DNA from: JBDFMH01 sp047238125
GTDB lineage: Bacteria > Pseudomonadota > Alphaproteobacteria > Sphingomonadales > Sphingomonadaceae
Direction: 5' to 3'
NCBI RefSeq assembly: GCF_047238125.1
Contig: NZ_JBDFMH010000001.1
Coordinates: 744,001 to 808,000, forward strand
DNA length: 64,000 nucleotides
In this document: piece after piece, positions 8,601 through 16,510 of the stretch
How positions within the stretch are numbered: position 1 is the stretch's first letter
How the letters are laid out: each line of letters begins with the position of its first letter
Translations under genes and position numbers: made by a program
Notes under the pieces: generated by a model
What the model saw: only the letters and a program-made list of their open reading frames with translations
Told to the model about the DNA's origin: nothing
The model's database searches: none

Positions 8601-9298
8601 GCCTGCCGTTTCGCGGCGAGATAGTCGTCGAGCGACTGGGGCTGGCGACGCAACGATTCCACCGGCGAAGGACTTCGTTCGAACGGTGGCGGCGGAACGG
8701 TGAGTTCGACGCGACCGATGACGATGTGGATGTCGGGCGGGGCAGGCGGGACCGTGGGGGCGGCCGCCGCGATCGGCGGGCGTGGTGCCAGCGTCACCGC
8801 TGGCGGGGTCGGCGTCGCATGGGGACGGACAGACGAGGGTGCGGCCCAAACGGCCTCCGTTCCGCGCGGCCGAATGGTCGGCGATGCATCGGCTGCGGTG
8901 GCCGATCGCCGCCGCGAAACTGGGTTGGGGGATGCCGGGCTGACGGCCCCGTCCGGCGCATCCGCACGGCTCGTCGCGGAAGTTAAAGCCGCGTTCGTCG
9001 GGGCTGGGAGCGCCGGATCGGCGCTGCCTTGCAGCGCTGAAGGTCCGGGCCATTGACGCAGCGCCGCTCGCTCGCCCTCCCCACTCGTGAGATCGGCTTC
9101 GATTTGCGCGCGGACCTTCGGAGCAGTTGCCCCAGTCCTTTTATCGCCAGTGTCGGCCGGCTCGAAACCGTCACTTTCGTGCGCAGGCTCCGTGCCAGCC
9201 CCGATCGCGGTGTCCGGGTTCCACCCCGGCGATCCGAGGCCCTGTGCCGCCGTACCGTCGCCGCGCGCGCGCGCAAGCAGGCGCAGGAAGTAGCTCAT
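8597..9298 (-). CDS. Proline-rich eCIS protein, unknown, with ordered C-terminal motif
   Basis: Encodes 233 aa. The first ~170 residues are low complexity (Ala, Pro, Ser, Thr, Gly) and look disordered after a short MSYFLRLLARARG start. The C-terminus is more ordered: PDIHIVIGRVELTVPPPP, then SLDDYLAAKRQA at the very end. Proteins with this kind of I-x-IGR-xE ... SLDDYL tail sit just before DUF4255 genes in other eCIS loci as I recall, but no function is established. It overlaps the genes on both sides by 4 bp. Confidence 0.75.
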   Translation of the reverse strand: MSYFLRLLARARGDGTAAQGLGSPGWNPDTAIGAGTEPAHESDGFEPADTGDKRTGATAPKVRAQIEADLTSGEGERAALRQWPGPSALQGSADPALPAPTNAALTSATSRADAPDGAVSPASPNPVSRRRSATAADASPTIRPRGTEAVWAAPSSVRPHATPTPPAVTLAPRPPIAAAAPTVPPAPPDIHIVIGRVELTVPPPPFERSPSPVESLRRQPQSLDDYLAAKRQA

Positions 9299-9948
9299 TG
9301 CGCCAGTTCCAGCAGCCGCTGGCGCCGGGCGGGGGCAAGCGCCAGGATCGCGGTATCGCTCCAGCCATAGGTTCGCGCGAGGCGATCGATGTCGTGCAGC
9401 AGCGTATCCGCAGCCGCCGTCAGCGCGCGCCAGGCGAGTGCGGCGGGGTCGAAACTGGCCTCCGCAACCGCGCCGCAGGACGGGCAGGCAAAATCGAGGC
9501 GGATGTCGCCGGCGCCTGATCCCTCGAGCGCCACTTCGATCCGGTCGACAGTCGCGGCGTCGAGAGAATCCGGGTCCGCCCTACTCGCGCGCGCTGCTAG
9601 CAGCCGCCGTGCGGCGGCATCCGGCAGCGCCAGCGCATCGGCCAGATCGCGGCTGGTGGGCGCGCGGAGCGATGACGGCAGTGGCGTGTCGGCAGCGATC
9701 AGCGCTGCCAGCGGCACGGCGAGCGCAACAGGCTCTCCGCAGCTTGCACAGGTCGCTACGCTGTCCACCGTCTCGGCCCCTTCCAGCTCGCCGAGCAATG
9801 TCATGAGCGCGCGATCGCGGCGATCGAGAGGCCAATCCCAGGCATCCCGCTGCTCTGGCCCTGCCGCCAGCAGCACGGCGCGCGCCAGCGGCTCCAGCGT
9901 GACGCCCTGCTCCCACAAGCAGACGATCTCGGATGGCGCCAGCGCCAC
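9295..9948 (-). CDS. Baseplate protein, T4 gp26/gp51-like with zinc-ribbon cysteines
   Basis: Encodes 217 aa. The pattern MALAPSEIVCLWEQG, LDRRDRALMTLLGEL and two Cys pairs (CASCGEP near residue 65 and CPSCGAV near 160) followed by LHDIDRLARTYGWSDTAIL matches the baseplate protein encoded right after the tube in many phage-tail-like clusters. The Cys pairs probably bind zinc. It starts 8 bp after the tube stop and overlaps the proline-rich gene by 4 bp. In T4 this class assembles the hub; here the role is inferred. Confidence 0.78.
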   Translation of the reverse strand: MALAPSEIVCLWEQGVTLEPLARAVLLAAGPEQRDAWDWPLDRRDRALMTLLGELEGAETVDSVATCASCGEPVALAVPLAALIAADTPLPSSLRAPTSRDLADALALPDAAARRLLAARASRADPDSLDAATVDRIEVALEGSGAGDIRLDFACPSCGAVAEASFDPAALAWRALTAAADTLLHDIDRLARTYGWSDTAILALAPARRQRLLELAQ

Positions 9949-9956
9949 GGCGTGCC

Positions 9957-10481
9957 TCAGGACGGCTCGGTAAAGGAGAGCTCGGCAGGCTCGGCGACGT
10001 CATAGTCGCGTTCCCAGCCTTCATGTTCCAGCTTGATCGACTGGATCAGCACCGCATTGGCATTGGCATCCAGATCCGAGATCGCCTGAAATTCGGAAAC
10101 CCAGGCGCGGAAGACCTTGTACGAGATGGCGAGCTGGCCGGCCTCGTTGTAGATGTCGATCAGCAGGTCCTTGCGGAAGCTGGACAGCGAGACTTCGGCG
10201 CCCAGCCCGGATCCGTAATTCCAGATGCGGTTGGCCCACTGTTCGAAGTCGCGGTCATGGGTGACGCCCCGTTCCAGCGTGATCGCTTCATATTTGGTGC
10301 GGCCGGGCGATTTGCGCGAAGTGGACGGATCGCCGCCCTCGCGGTGCTCGATCACCTCGGTCATCCGCTTGAGCGCGCCGACCTTGCTCACCCCCGCCAC
10401 ATAGCGGCCGTCCCATTTCACCCTGAACTTGAAGTTCTTGTAGGGATCGAACCGTGTCGCATTGACCGTGAACTGCGCCAT
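9957..10481 (-). CDS. Inner tube protein (phage tail tube, gp19-like)
   Basis: Encodes 174 aa starting MAQFTVNATRFDPYKNFKF. Diagnostic features are FRVKWDGRYVAGVSKVGAL, the negatively charged EVIEHREGGD loop, KYEAITLERGVTHDRDFEQW, and LIQSIKLEHEGWERD near the end. Subunits stack as hexamers to make the conduit inside the sheath. A strong ribosome site (GGGAGGAG) lies in the 18-bp gap after the sheath stop, fitting a high-copy product. It is the only tube gene in the window; Afp-type loci usually have two, so another copy to the left cannot be excluded. Confidence 0.96.
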   Translation of the reverse strand: MAQFTVNATRFDPYKNFKFRVKWDGRYVAGVSKVGALKRMTEVIEHREGGDPSTSRKSPGRTKYEAITLERGVTHDRDFEQWANRIWNYGSGLGAEVSLSSFRKDLLIDIYNEAGQLAISYKVFRAWVSEFQAISDLDANANAVLIQSIKLEHEGWERDYDVAEPAELSFTEPS

Positions 10482-10499
10482 GGTGCCGTTCTCCTCCCG

Positions 10500-12038
10500 T
10501 TACGCCTGCTGCCCGGCCAGTTGCTGGATCTTCAGCACCACGAATTCCGCGGGTTTGAGCGGCGCGAAGCCGACGACGATGTTGACGACGCCGGCATTGA
10601 CGTCGGCCGCGGTCGTGGTTTCGCGATCGCACTTCACCAGATAGGCCTCGCGCGGGCTTGCACCGGCGAACGCGCCCTGGCGGAAGAGGCCTTGCATGAA
10701 CGCGCCGATATTGAGCCTGATCTGAGCCCATAGCGGCTCGTCGTTCGGCTCGAACACGACCCACTGGGTGCCGCGGAACAGGCTTTCCTCCAGAAACAGT
10801 GCGAGCCGCCGCACCGGCAGATATTTCCATTCCGATGCTAGCACGTCGGCGCCGCGCAGCGTCCGCGCGCCCCAGATGACCGTGCCGACATTTGGAAAGG
10901 CGCGGACGACGTTGATCCCGCGCGGGTTCAGCCGTCCCTGTTCCGCGTCGGTCAGGCGGATCGCGGGGCCGGAAACCCCGGCCAGGCCGGCCTCCAGACC
11001 GGCTGGCGCCTTCCACACGCCGCGCGCGCCGTCGGTCCGCGCGATCGCACCTGCTACCGCGCCCGCTGGCGCGAACTCGGCGATCCGGCCTTCACGCAGC
11101 GGATCGGGGGCCAGGATCCCCGGAAAATAGATTGCGCCGTTGGCGCTCGCGGAAAGGTTCAGGGTGGCCAGCGCGTCCGGTGCGGCGGCGGCCGCGCCGT
11201 CCTTCCAGGCGAAGGGCGCGTCGGCGATGAAGATCGCGCGCTTGTCGGTCGCGATCTTCAGCGCGGCATCGCGGGTGGTGCCGTCGATATCGGTACGGTC
11301 GCCATTGGCATCGAACGCATAGGGCGGCACGACCAGCAGGTTGAGAAGATCGACCCCAGCCAGCGCCGCAAGGCCCGGCGCGACGGCCGCCGCATTAATT
11401 GCGCCGCCGGGCGCGCCTTCGGTGAACGATGCCCAGGCGTCCTCCACGTCGAAATCCGCGTCCGCCCCTGTGCTCGCGGCCGGGGCCTGGGTGGGGGCCG
11501 CACCGTCGAGCCGCGCCAGCGTCGATTCAGCCGCCAGCACGGCTCCTACGAAGCGCGGATGGGCCGGGGAGGGGGAGACGTTGAGGAAGCGTTCGATCGT
11601 GCCGGTCGCCTTGTCCCGCAACAGGAGATTGAAAAGCGTCTCCCCCGGCGCCGGTGGACGGGTATCCGCAGTCACGCGGGCCTGCAGATCGTTGCCCCAG
11701 CTGCCCCTGGCCGCGGCGATCAGCGACAATTTCTTGCTCGATCCCGCCTTGCCCTTGGCGGCAGCGGCGTCGGCACCGACGACCCGCACGATGATCGCCT
11801 CGCCCCCGCCATTCGCGTAGAATTGCGCGACCGCGTAGCTCATCGGGCTGCTGCGGGAGAGGCCGCCGAAGCGTCGCTCATATTCGGTGAAGCTGGAAAT
11901 GCTGACCGGCGTTTCGACCGGCCCGCGCGTGGCCGCGCCGACGAAGCCGGTGACAGACGTGGCGACGCCGGTAAGCGGCCTGACCCCGCTCGGCACTTCC
12001 TCGACATAGACGCCGGGATAGGTGAGCGCGACAGGCAT
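10500..12038 (-). CDS. Contractile sheath protein
   Basis: Encodes 512 aa. The start MPVALTYPGVYVEEVPSGVR, the VRVVGADA strand, and the C-terminal domain (NVRAFPNVGTVIWGARTL, WKYLPVRRLALFLEESL, FEPNDEPLWAQIRLNIGAFM, then the terminal AEFVVLKIQQLAGQQ) are characteristic of the gp18/sheath family. It is the first gene of the minus-strand eCIS operon, with a GAGGAG ribosome site about 8 nt before the ATG. A domain of roughly 200 residues is inserted in the middle, as in many eCIS sheaths. Only one sheath gene is visible, whereas Afp and PVC encode three. Confidence 0.97.
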   Translation of the reverse strand: MPVALTYPGVYVEEVPSGVRPLTGVATSVTGFVGAATRGPVETPVSISSFTEYERRFGGLSRSSPMSYAVAQFYANGGGEAIIVRVVGADAAAAKGKAGSSKKLSLIAAARGSWGNDLQARVTADTRPPAPGETLFNLLLRDKATGTIERFLNVSPSPAHPRFVGAVLAAESTLARLDGAAPTQAPAASTGADADFDVEDAWASFTEGAPGGAINAAAVAPGLAALAGVDLLNLLVVPPYAFDANGDRTDIDGTTRDAALKIATDKRAIFIADAPFAWKDGAAAAAPDALATLNLSASANGAIYFPGILAPDPLREGRIAEFAPAGAVAGAIARTDGARGVWKAPAGLEAGLAGVSGPAIRLTDAEQGRLNPRGINVVRAFPNVGTVIWGARTLRGADVLASEWKYLPVRRLALFLEESLFRGTQWVVFEPNDEPLWAQIRLNIGAFMQGLFRQGAFAGASPREAYLVKCDRETTTAADVNAGVVNIVVGFAPLKPAEFVVLKIQQLAGQQA

Positions 12039-12475
12039 CGGCTGGCTCCTCGCTGGCGGTCGATCAGCGGGACAGCGGGAATCTCACGCGATACTCGGTG
12101 GTTTCGGTCGTGCACGATCCCGGCAAAATCGACGTTCCGACGGAAAAGTGCGCGTTCGGCCCCCCACCGACTGCCGCGATCCTTTCCGCCCTCCCGCGGA
12201 TCGAACCGAGTCGAGGGAACGTATCACGATAGTTGCGCTGCGTGAACAGCGGTAAACACTTCCAGCCGCTGTGCAATGCAGCCCACCGCGCGCGGTAAAC
12301 CGGCCCGGTGGCTCGAGTCGAGTGGTAGCCGCTATACTGCGTAGCTTCTGTCCGACGGGTCGGAACGGAAGAAGTCGGGCTGAAACCGACTATGCTTGAT
12401 GAAGATGGAATTTAGCGTGATCCATGGTCCAACTTCAAAAGAGTCCGGGCGGCCGGAGGCGGGAGGAGTGCGATC
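12039..12475. other. Leader region of the eCIS operon and intergenic DNA, no coding gene seen
   Basis: These 437 bp separate the sheath start from the upstream gene, which is also on the minus strand. I see no credible gene. Visible structure: two copies of the 9-mer GCGGTAAAC at 12249-12257 and 12292-12300; two adjacent hairpins at 12345-12371 and 12373-12391 preceded on the plus strand by a TATACT box at 12333-12338; and a terminator at 12437-12457 for the upstream gene. The eCIS promoter must lie here, but I cannot point to a convincing -35/-10 pair. Confidence 0.6.
12437..12457 (-). terminator. Intrinsic terminator of the 12476-13549 operon
   Basis: Read on the minus strand, a stem TCCGG / CCGGA with a 4-base loop is followed by CTCTTTTG. 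It starts 19 bp after the stop of the 149-aa secreted protein. The stem is short but GC-only apart from the ends, and the T run is in place. It would isolate that operon from the eCIS operon downstream. Confidence 0.55.
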
Positions 12476-12925
12476 CTATTCGCCGCAGTCGAGGCTGATC
12501 GCCGCACTCTGACGCTGCGCGCCCCAGCTGGCGGTCGCGACGATCGGCCCGGCACACTGGATATCGTTGACCCAGAGCGGGCTCCAAACGGGCTCGCTGT
12601 ACGGGATTGCGACGAATTCGAAGGTGCGGGTGGCGAGCAATTTGCCGGCGCGCGTCCTGACGCTGATCGTCAGCGGCAGGTCGCTGTTCGCGCCGATATC
12701 GCGGCCGGGCGGCATCTGGATCGGCACAGATACCAGCAAGTCCTCGGCCGGCTCCTTCACGTCGCCTTCGCCTGCGCCGGTGTTCCAGAAGCTCATCTTG
12801 GCCGGCGGCGCGACGTCGGCCGAAAGCGTGCCGCTCGCCTTGTAATAGAGCTGAAGGCGGATCGGGCCGAGCTTCGGACCGGCCGGCGCGGCGGCGGCCA
12901 TCAGGGCGCAGAGGAGGATCATCAC
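12476..12925 (-). CDS. Putative secreted protein, unknown function
   Basis: Encodes 149 aa with a short N-terminal signal peptide (MMILLCALMAAAAPAG). The mature part looks like a single beta-rich domain: LGPIRLQLYYKASGTLS, LPLTISVRTRAGKLLATRTF, and a C-terminal AISLDCGE. Cysteines near the end (IQCAGP and LDCGE) could form a disulfide in the periplasm. No family is recognised. It lies 15 bp after the lipoprotein gene and is probably co-transcribed with it; a terminator follows. Two adjacent ATG codons make the exact start uncertain by one residue. Confidence 0.7.
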   Translation of the reverse strand: MMILLCALMAAAAPAGPKLGPIRLQLYYKASGTLSADVAPPAKMSFWNTGAGEGDVKEPAEDLLVSVPIQMPPGRDIGANSDLPLTISVRTRAGKLLATRTFEFVAIPYSEPVWSPLWVNDIQCAGPIVATASWGAQRQSAAISLDCGE

Positions 12926-12940
12926 GCGCGTGGCCAGGCG

Positions 12941-13549
12941 CTAGAGCTTTGCAAGGATCTTTTCGGCCGTCTTGATCGCGATCTGCCGCTTTTCCGCGTC
13001 CTTCACGATCGGATAGCCCGGATGATCGGCGGGATCGTGGATGAACGGCGGGGTGATCTGGACGAAGGCCTGGCCCTTGCGGACGGACAACATGCTCGCC
13101 ACTCCCCACGCCGCTTCGTCGCCCAGCTTGGGTGCCGCGTTCTGGTCTTCCTTCAACAGTTCCGCGGCGTCCGCACCGGCGCCGCCCATGCCGGATACCG
13201 ATTGCCCGATGCCGCCGAGCAGCTTCGCCGCGCCGCGCACGGCATCCATCTGCTTCAGGCCATCGGTGGTGACGATCATCACCCGCATGCCATCGTCAGG
13301 ATTGCTCTTGTACCGGCAGGTGTCGTCCTCGCGGATCGTCTCCACCACCTTGTCGGTCGTGATCGCCGTAACCTCCGCTGCGGTGAGATAACTGCAGGGA
13401 TCGGCGCTGGCAGTCGCGGCGACGCCCGCATCCGCCGACGCCCCGTCACCTTCCGCCGCTGCGGACCCCGCGTCCTTCGATCCGCATCCGCCCAGCGTGA
13501 GCACCGCTCCCACACCGGCCGCAATCATGATTCCGGTCCATCGTGCCAT
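12941..13549 (-). CDS. Putative lipoprotein, unknown function
   Basis: Encodes 202 aa. The N-terminus has a positively charged start, a hydrophobic core and the lipobox LGGC ending at residue 22, so the mature protein should be lipid-anchored. A flexible Ala/Gly/Ser linker follows, then DPCSYLTAAEVTAITTDKV, resembling the opening of DUF3558-like or PknH sensor-like extracytoplasmic domains, with a second Cys (DTCRYKS) that may pair with it. The remainder (KGQAFVQITPPFI, then KRQIAIKTAEKILAKL) has no catalytic motif. It is the first gene of a two-gene unit with the secreted protein downstream. Confidence 0.72.
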   Translation of the reverse strand: MARWTGIMIAAGVGAVLTLGGCGSKDAGSAAAEGDGASADAGVAATASADPCSYLTAAEVTAITTDKVVETIREDDTCRYKSNPDDGMRVMIVTTDGLKQMDAVRGAAKLLGGIGQSVSGMGGAGADAAELLKEDQNAAPKLGDEAAWGVASMLSVRKGQAFVQITPPFIHDPADHPGYPIVKDAEKRQIAIKTAEKILAKL

Positions 13550-13606
13550 TGTCGTCCCCCCTCGGATGTTGCTGCCCCTGGATGAAATGGATGCCGGACT
13601 GCCGCC

Positions 13607-14395
13607 TTACCGTCCGGTCACCAGCGGCGCTTGCGGCGGCGGCGGGAAGGCATAGGGGTTGACCGTCTCGCCAGGTGTGCCGCTGGTCACCGCTCGGTAG
13701 ATCGCGCGTCCCGCCGGGCCGTAGCTCAGCACTTCGACCGAGACGATCGACAGCAGGATCACGCCCGTCCCCCAGATCCAGGCCGGATGGATGCTGCGGT
13801 TGCGCCGCCTATCCGCGACGATGCCCGCCAACGGAAACAGTAGCACGCAAAGCGCCGTCACCTCGAATGCCCACGGGATGAGCAGCGGCATCGGCAGCAA
13901 CCGCCCGAATGCCGGGCCGAGCAGGTTCGCCATCCCGCAATAATGGAGCCGCCGGTGCCAGCCGGTCTGGCGTCGCATCGCGACTGCCGCCCAGGTCAGC
14001 CCGGCGAAGGTGAGCACCGACACCGGGTTGAGGATCAGGAATTGCACGGGCGGGAAGAAGAATGGCGCTTGTCCGCGGCGGACCATCATGACGGTGGCGA
14101 GAATGCCCATCACCACCATCGGCACGATCCAGCCGGCGCCGATCCACCCGAGCCTGCGGTGCAGGCTGCGATTGCCGTTCGTCGCCAGCAAGGTCTGCGC
14201 GACATAGATGCCGACCCAACCCATGAAGACCATTGCGTGGAGGTGCACCGGCAGCGGTGCGTGGAACGTCGACCGCCCCATCGCGAACTGCATCGAGAAG
14301 GCGACCAGGATCAGCCCCGCCATCCACAGCGACGTGACGACGAAAAAGCGATCGTCCCCCGACACATGGATCCGTGGCCGAATCGATGCGGTCAT
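13607..14395 (-). CDS. Polytopic inner-membrane protein, unknown function
   Basis: Encodes 262 aa with about seven hydrophobic segments spread from residue 20 to 230. Several histidines lie in or near membrane segments (PLPVHLHAMVFMGW, RSLHRRLGW, GWHRRLHYCGM), a layout seen in DUF2306-like and haem-binding membrane proteins, but I cannot assign a family with certainty. The C-terminus is short and proline-rich. It stands alone on the minus strand with about 60 bp to the lipoprotein gene downstream and 94 bp to the gene upstream. Confidence 0.7.
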   Translation of the reverse strand: MTASIRPRIHVSGDDRFFVVTSLWMAGLILVAFSMQFAMGRSTFHAPLPVHLHAMVFMGWVGIYVAQTLLATNGNRSLHRRLGWIGAGWIVPMVVMGILATVMMVRRGQAPFFFPPVQFLILNPVSVLTFAGLTWAAVAMRRQTGWHRRLHYCGMANLLGPAFGRLLPMPLLIPWAFEVTALCVLLFPLAGIVADRRRNRSIHPAWIWGTGVILLSIVSVEVLSYGPAGRAIYRAVTSGTPGETVNPYAFPPPPQAPLVTGR

Positions 14396-14489
14396 GTCGT
14401 TCCCCCGACACGAAACCTATCGCCTCGATGCTCCGCCGATAGCATATTTGCGACAAGCGGGGTCCGGCCGACCTGCCGCTCGCGATGGC

Positions 14490-14954
14490 TCAGGGCAGCT
14501 TACCGCCCGTCTCGCTTGTGGCGAGAATGTCGATCGTCCGCTGGTCGCGTTCGCCCCCGAACCAGCGCTGGATCGCGGTCGCGAAAAAGGGCTCGTCGGG
14601 CGCCGCTTCGATGAACAGCGTCAGTGAGGAGCGGAGCTTGGCCGCGTCCACGGCTCCGAAAACGGCGTCTGCGGTGGTACCCTCAAGCGTATCGAGGACC
14701 CCAACGCATTCGCGGTATCGTGCACTCAGCAGCGGGTGAGCGAGATAGGCCTGCGCTTCCTCGATCGATCCGATCGCATAATGGCGCGCCGTCTCGCTCC
14801 TGCCGAGGCCGGCCACCTGCGGGAAGATGAACCACATCCAGTGGCTCGTCTTCCGGCCATGGCGCAGTTCCGTCAACGCACGATCATATGTGGTCTGCTG
14901 TGCCATCACGAAGCGATCGAGATCGAACCGGTCGATATTTGCAGGATCGGTCAT
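14490..14954 (-). CDS. DUF1810 family protein
   Basis: Encodes 154 aa with a clear DUF1810 pattern: FDLDRFVMAQQTTYDRALTEL, GRKTSHWMWFIFPQVAGLG, ARHYAIGSIEEAQAYLAHP and a C-terminal FFATAIQRWFGGERDQRTI. The family is a small soluble fold common in Proteobacteria with no firm biochemical role. ATGA overlap with the retropepsin-like gene upstream suggests co-translation. Length is normal for the family. Confidence 0.9.
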   Translation of the reverse strand: MTDPANIDRFDLDRFVMAQQTTYDRALTELRHGRKTSHWMWFIFPQVAGLGRSETARHYAIGSIEEAQAYLAHPLLSARYRECVGVLDTLEGTTADAVFGAVDAAKLRSSLTLFIEAAPDEPFFATAIQRWFGGERDQRTIDILATSETGGKLP

Positions 14955-15622
14955 GCGGGCCGTTCTTGGCGGCGAACGGCTTTGTTGCCGAGCGACGCGG
15001 CTTCATCGCTAACAGCCTGTGGATGGTTGGGGGTCAGCACCAGCGTCCGACCTTCCACGCGCCAGCCTTTCAGGCGCGACAACAGGTTCATCCCCACCAC
15101 GCTGAAATCGCCAAGCCCGGGGGCGACAACCACCGGCACATCGCGCGCCAGCACATTGCCGATGCGGAGTTCGTCGACCGTCGCGGTCTGCGCGCGGACC
15201 GTGCCGTTGGCGGTCCGCAGCAGCACCGGTGGAAAGCTTTCGGCCGGGGTGATGCCTGCGGCTGCGGCCGTCGCCGGGGACAGCGCGGTGATGCTCGCAC
15301 CGCTGTCGATCAGCATTCGGCGCTCCACCCCGTTCAGGCGCACCGTCGCCCAGAAATGCCCGTCGCCGGCCATCTGGAGCCGCGTCTCGCTCCCCACGAC
15401 CTGCTGCGCATTCGGGCGGAGCTTCGCGGTCAGGCCGGCAAGCGTCGGATCGTAGGGGGCGAGCCGATCGATCGCCAGCACGATCCCGCCCGCCAGTGCG
15501 AGCAGCACCGCCACATCGACGATCCGGCCAAGGATCGGCACGCGCCGCAGCAGCCCAAGCCCCAGGATCGCAGCCACGATCAGGATCGGCAGGCGATACT
15601 CGACGAGAAGATCCGGGTTCAT
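14951..15622 (-). CDS. Membrane-anchored retropepsin-like aspartic protease (TIGR02281 type)
   Basis: Encodes 223 aa from ATG 15622 (MNPDLLVEYRLP); a longer frame to 15664 adds only a charged 14-residue tail. Two hydrophobic segments (residues 11-25 and about 34-52) anchor it, and the periplasmic domain has the single active-site motif MLIDSGAS with Asp at 106, then the second conserved part VGMNLLSRLKGWRVEGRTLVL. Clan AA proteases of this type work as homodimers. The natural substrate is unknown. The stop overlaps the DUF1810 start by 4 bp. Confidence 0.88.
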   Translation of the reverse strand: MNPDLLVEYRLPILIVAAILGLGLLRRVPILGRIVDVAVLLALAGGIVLAIDRLAPYDPTLAGLTAKLRPNAQQVVGSETRLQMAGDGHFWATVRLNGVERRMLIDSGASITALSPATAAAAGITPAESFPPVLLRTANGTVRAQTATVDELRIGNVLARDVPVVVAPGLGDFSVVGMNLLSRLKGWRVEGRTLVLTPNHPQAVSDEAASLGNKAVRRQERPA

Positions 15623-15695
15623 GCGGCGGCTATCGTCCCTCGAGGATTTACCGGGGCTGACCAATCACTTGCGGCCGGCATTTGCAGCCATGCCG

Positions 15696-16406
15696 TCACG
15701 GATCGATCTCGGCGCCGTCCCAGGCGAAGATGCGGCCGCTGTCGACCATGTTCAGCCCATCGATCACGGCCAGCAGCCGCTCGGCCGAGAAGGCCGGCGT
15801 GAACAGCTTGCCCGGCGGCACGCTGGACCGGAACGGCGCGCTGAGGGCGGTGGCGACGGTGCCGGGATGCAGCGCCACGCACAGCGCGTGCTTGTGGGTG
15901 CGGCCCATTTCGATCGCGGCGCAGCGCACGATCTGGTTCAGCGCCGCCTTGGAGGCGCGATAGCCATACCAGCCACCGCTGCGATTGTCGGATATGCTGC
16001 CCACCCGCGCGGAAAGACAGGCGATGACCGCGCGGCGATCGCGCGCCAGCAGCGGCACGAAGTGCTGCAGCACCAGTGCCGGGCCGATCGTGTTGATCGC
16101 AAAGCTGCGCGACAGCCGCTCCGCATCGAGCGCCTTCAACGACCGCTCCGGCCCGCCCCCGGCATCATGCAGCAGCCCGGTCGCCACGATCACCAGGTCG
16201 ATCGGCGCGCCGATATCGCGCGCCGCCCCCGCGATGCTGTCAGGATCGGACACATCGATCACACCGGGGACCACGCCAGGCTGCCCCGGCCGGTCCGGTG
16301 AGCGCGAGAGTGCGAACACCGTCTCGTAACGGCCCGACGCCGCTGCCGTTTCGACCAGCGCCGCACCGATCCCACCGCCTGTACCGATGATCACAGCCCG
16401 GCTCAT
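15696..16406 (-). CDS. Short-chain dehydrogenase/reductase (CsgA-like)
   Basis: Encodes 236 aa. The nucleotide-binding motif GTGGGIG is at residues 8-14 and the catalytic set is Ser132, Tyr149 and Lys153 (YRASK). The sequence ACLSARVGSISDNRSGGWYGYRAS followed by HPGTVATALSAPF matches the C-signal/CsgA-like SDR subgroup often annotated as cell-to-cell signalling reductases. It is divergently transcribed from hppD, sharing about 170 bp of intergenic DNA, but nothing shows a metabolic link with tyrosine breakdown. Confidence 0.88.
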   Translation of the reverse strand: MSRAVIIGTGGGIGAALVETAAASGRYETVFALSRSPDRPGQPGVVPGVIDVSDPDSIAGAARDIGAPIDLVIVATGLLHDAGGGPERSLKALDAERLSRSFAINTIGPALVLQHFVPLLARDRRAVIACLSARVGSISDNRSGGWYGYRASKAALNQIVRCAAIEMGRTHKHALCVALHPGTVATALSAPFRSSVPPGKLFTPAFSAERLLAVIDGLNMVDSGRIFAWDGAEIDP

Positions 16407-16510
16407 CGCAGCAGCCGGGGGTAGAGGGGGCGGGGCATGCGCGACCGGTATGGCTTCAGCTGCATGTCACCAACATAGGGTCACGGCCCTACCGCGGACA
16501 GCCTCCGAAT

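Noticed and set aside
11560..11600. GGGGAGGGGG in the sheath gene as a second copy of the hmgA repeat
   Set aside because: Only the short G-rich core matches, it has no inverted arm, and it encodes ordinary sheath sequence.
1..12038. Prophage or phage-tail bacteriocin
   Set aside because: There are no head, packaging, integrase or lysis genes, and the AAA+ ATPase, DUF4255 and DUF4157 genes are eCIS markers. A prophage to the left of the window cannot be fully excluded.
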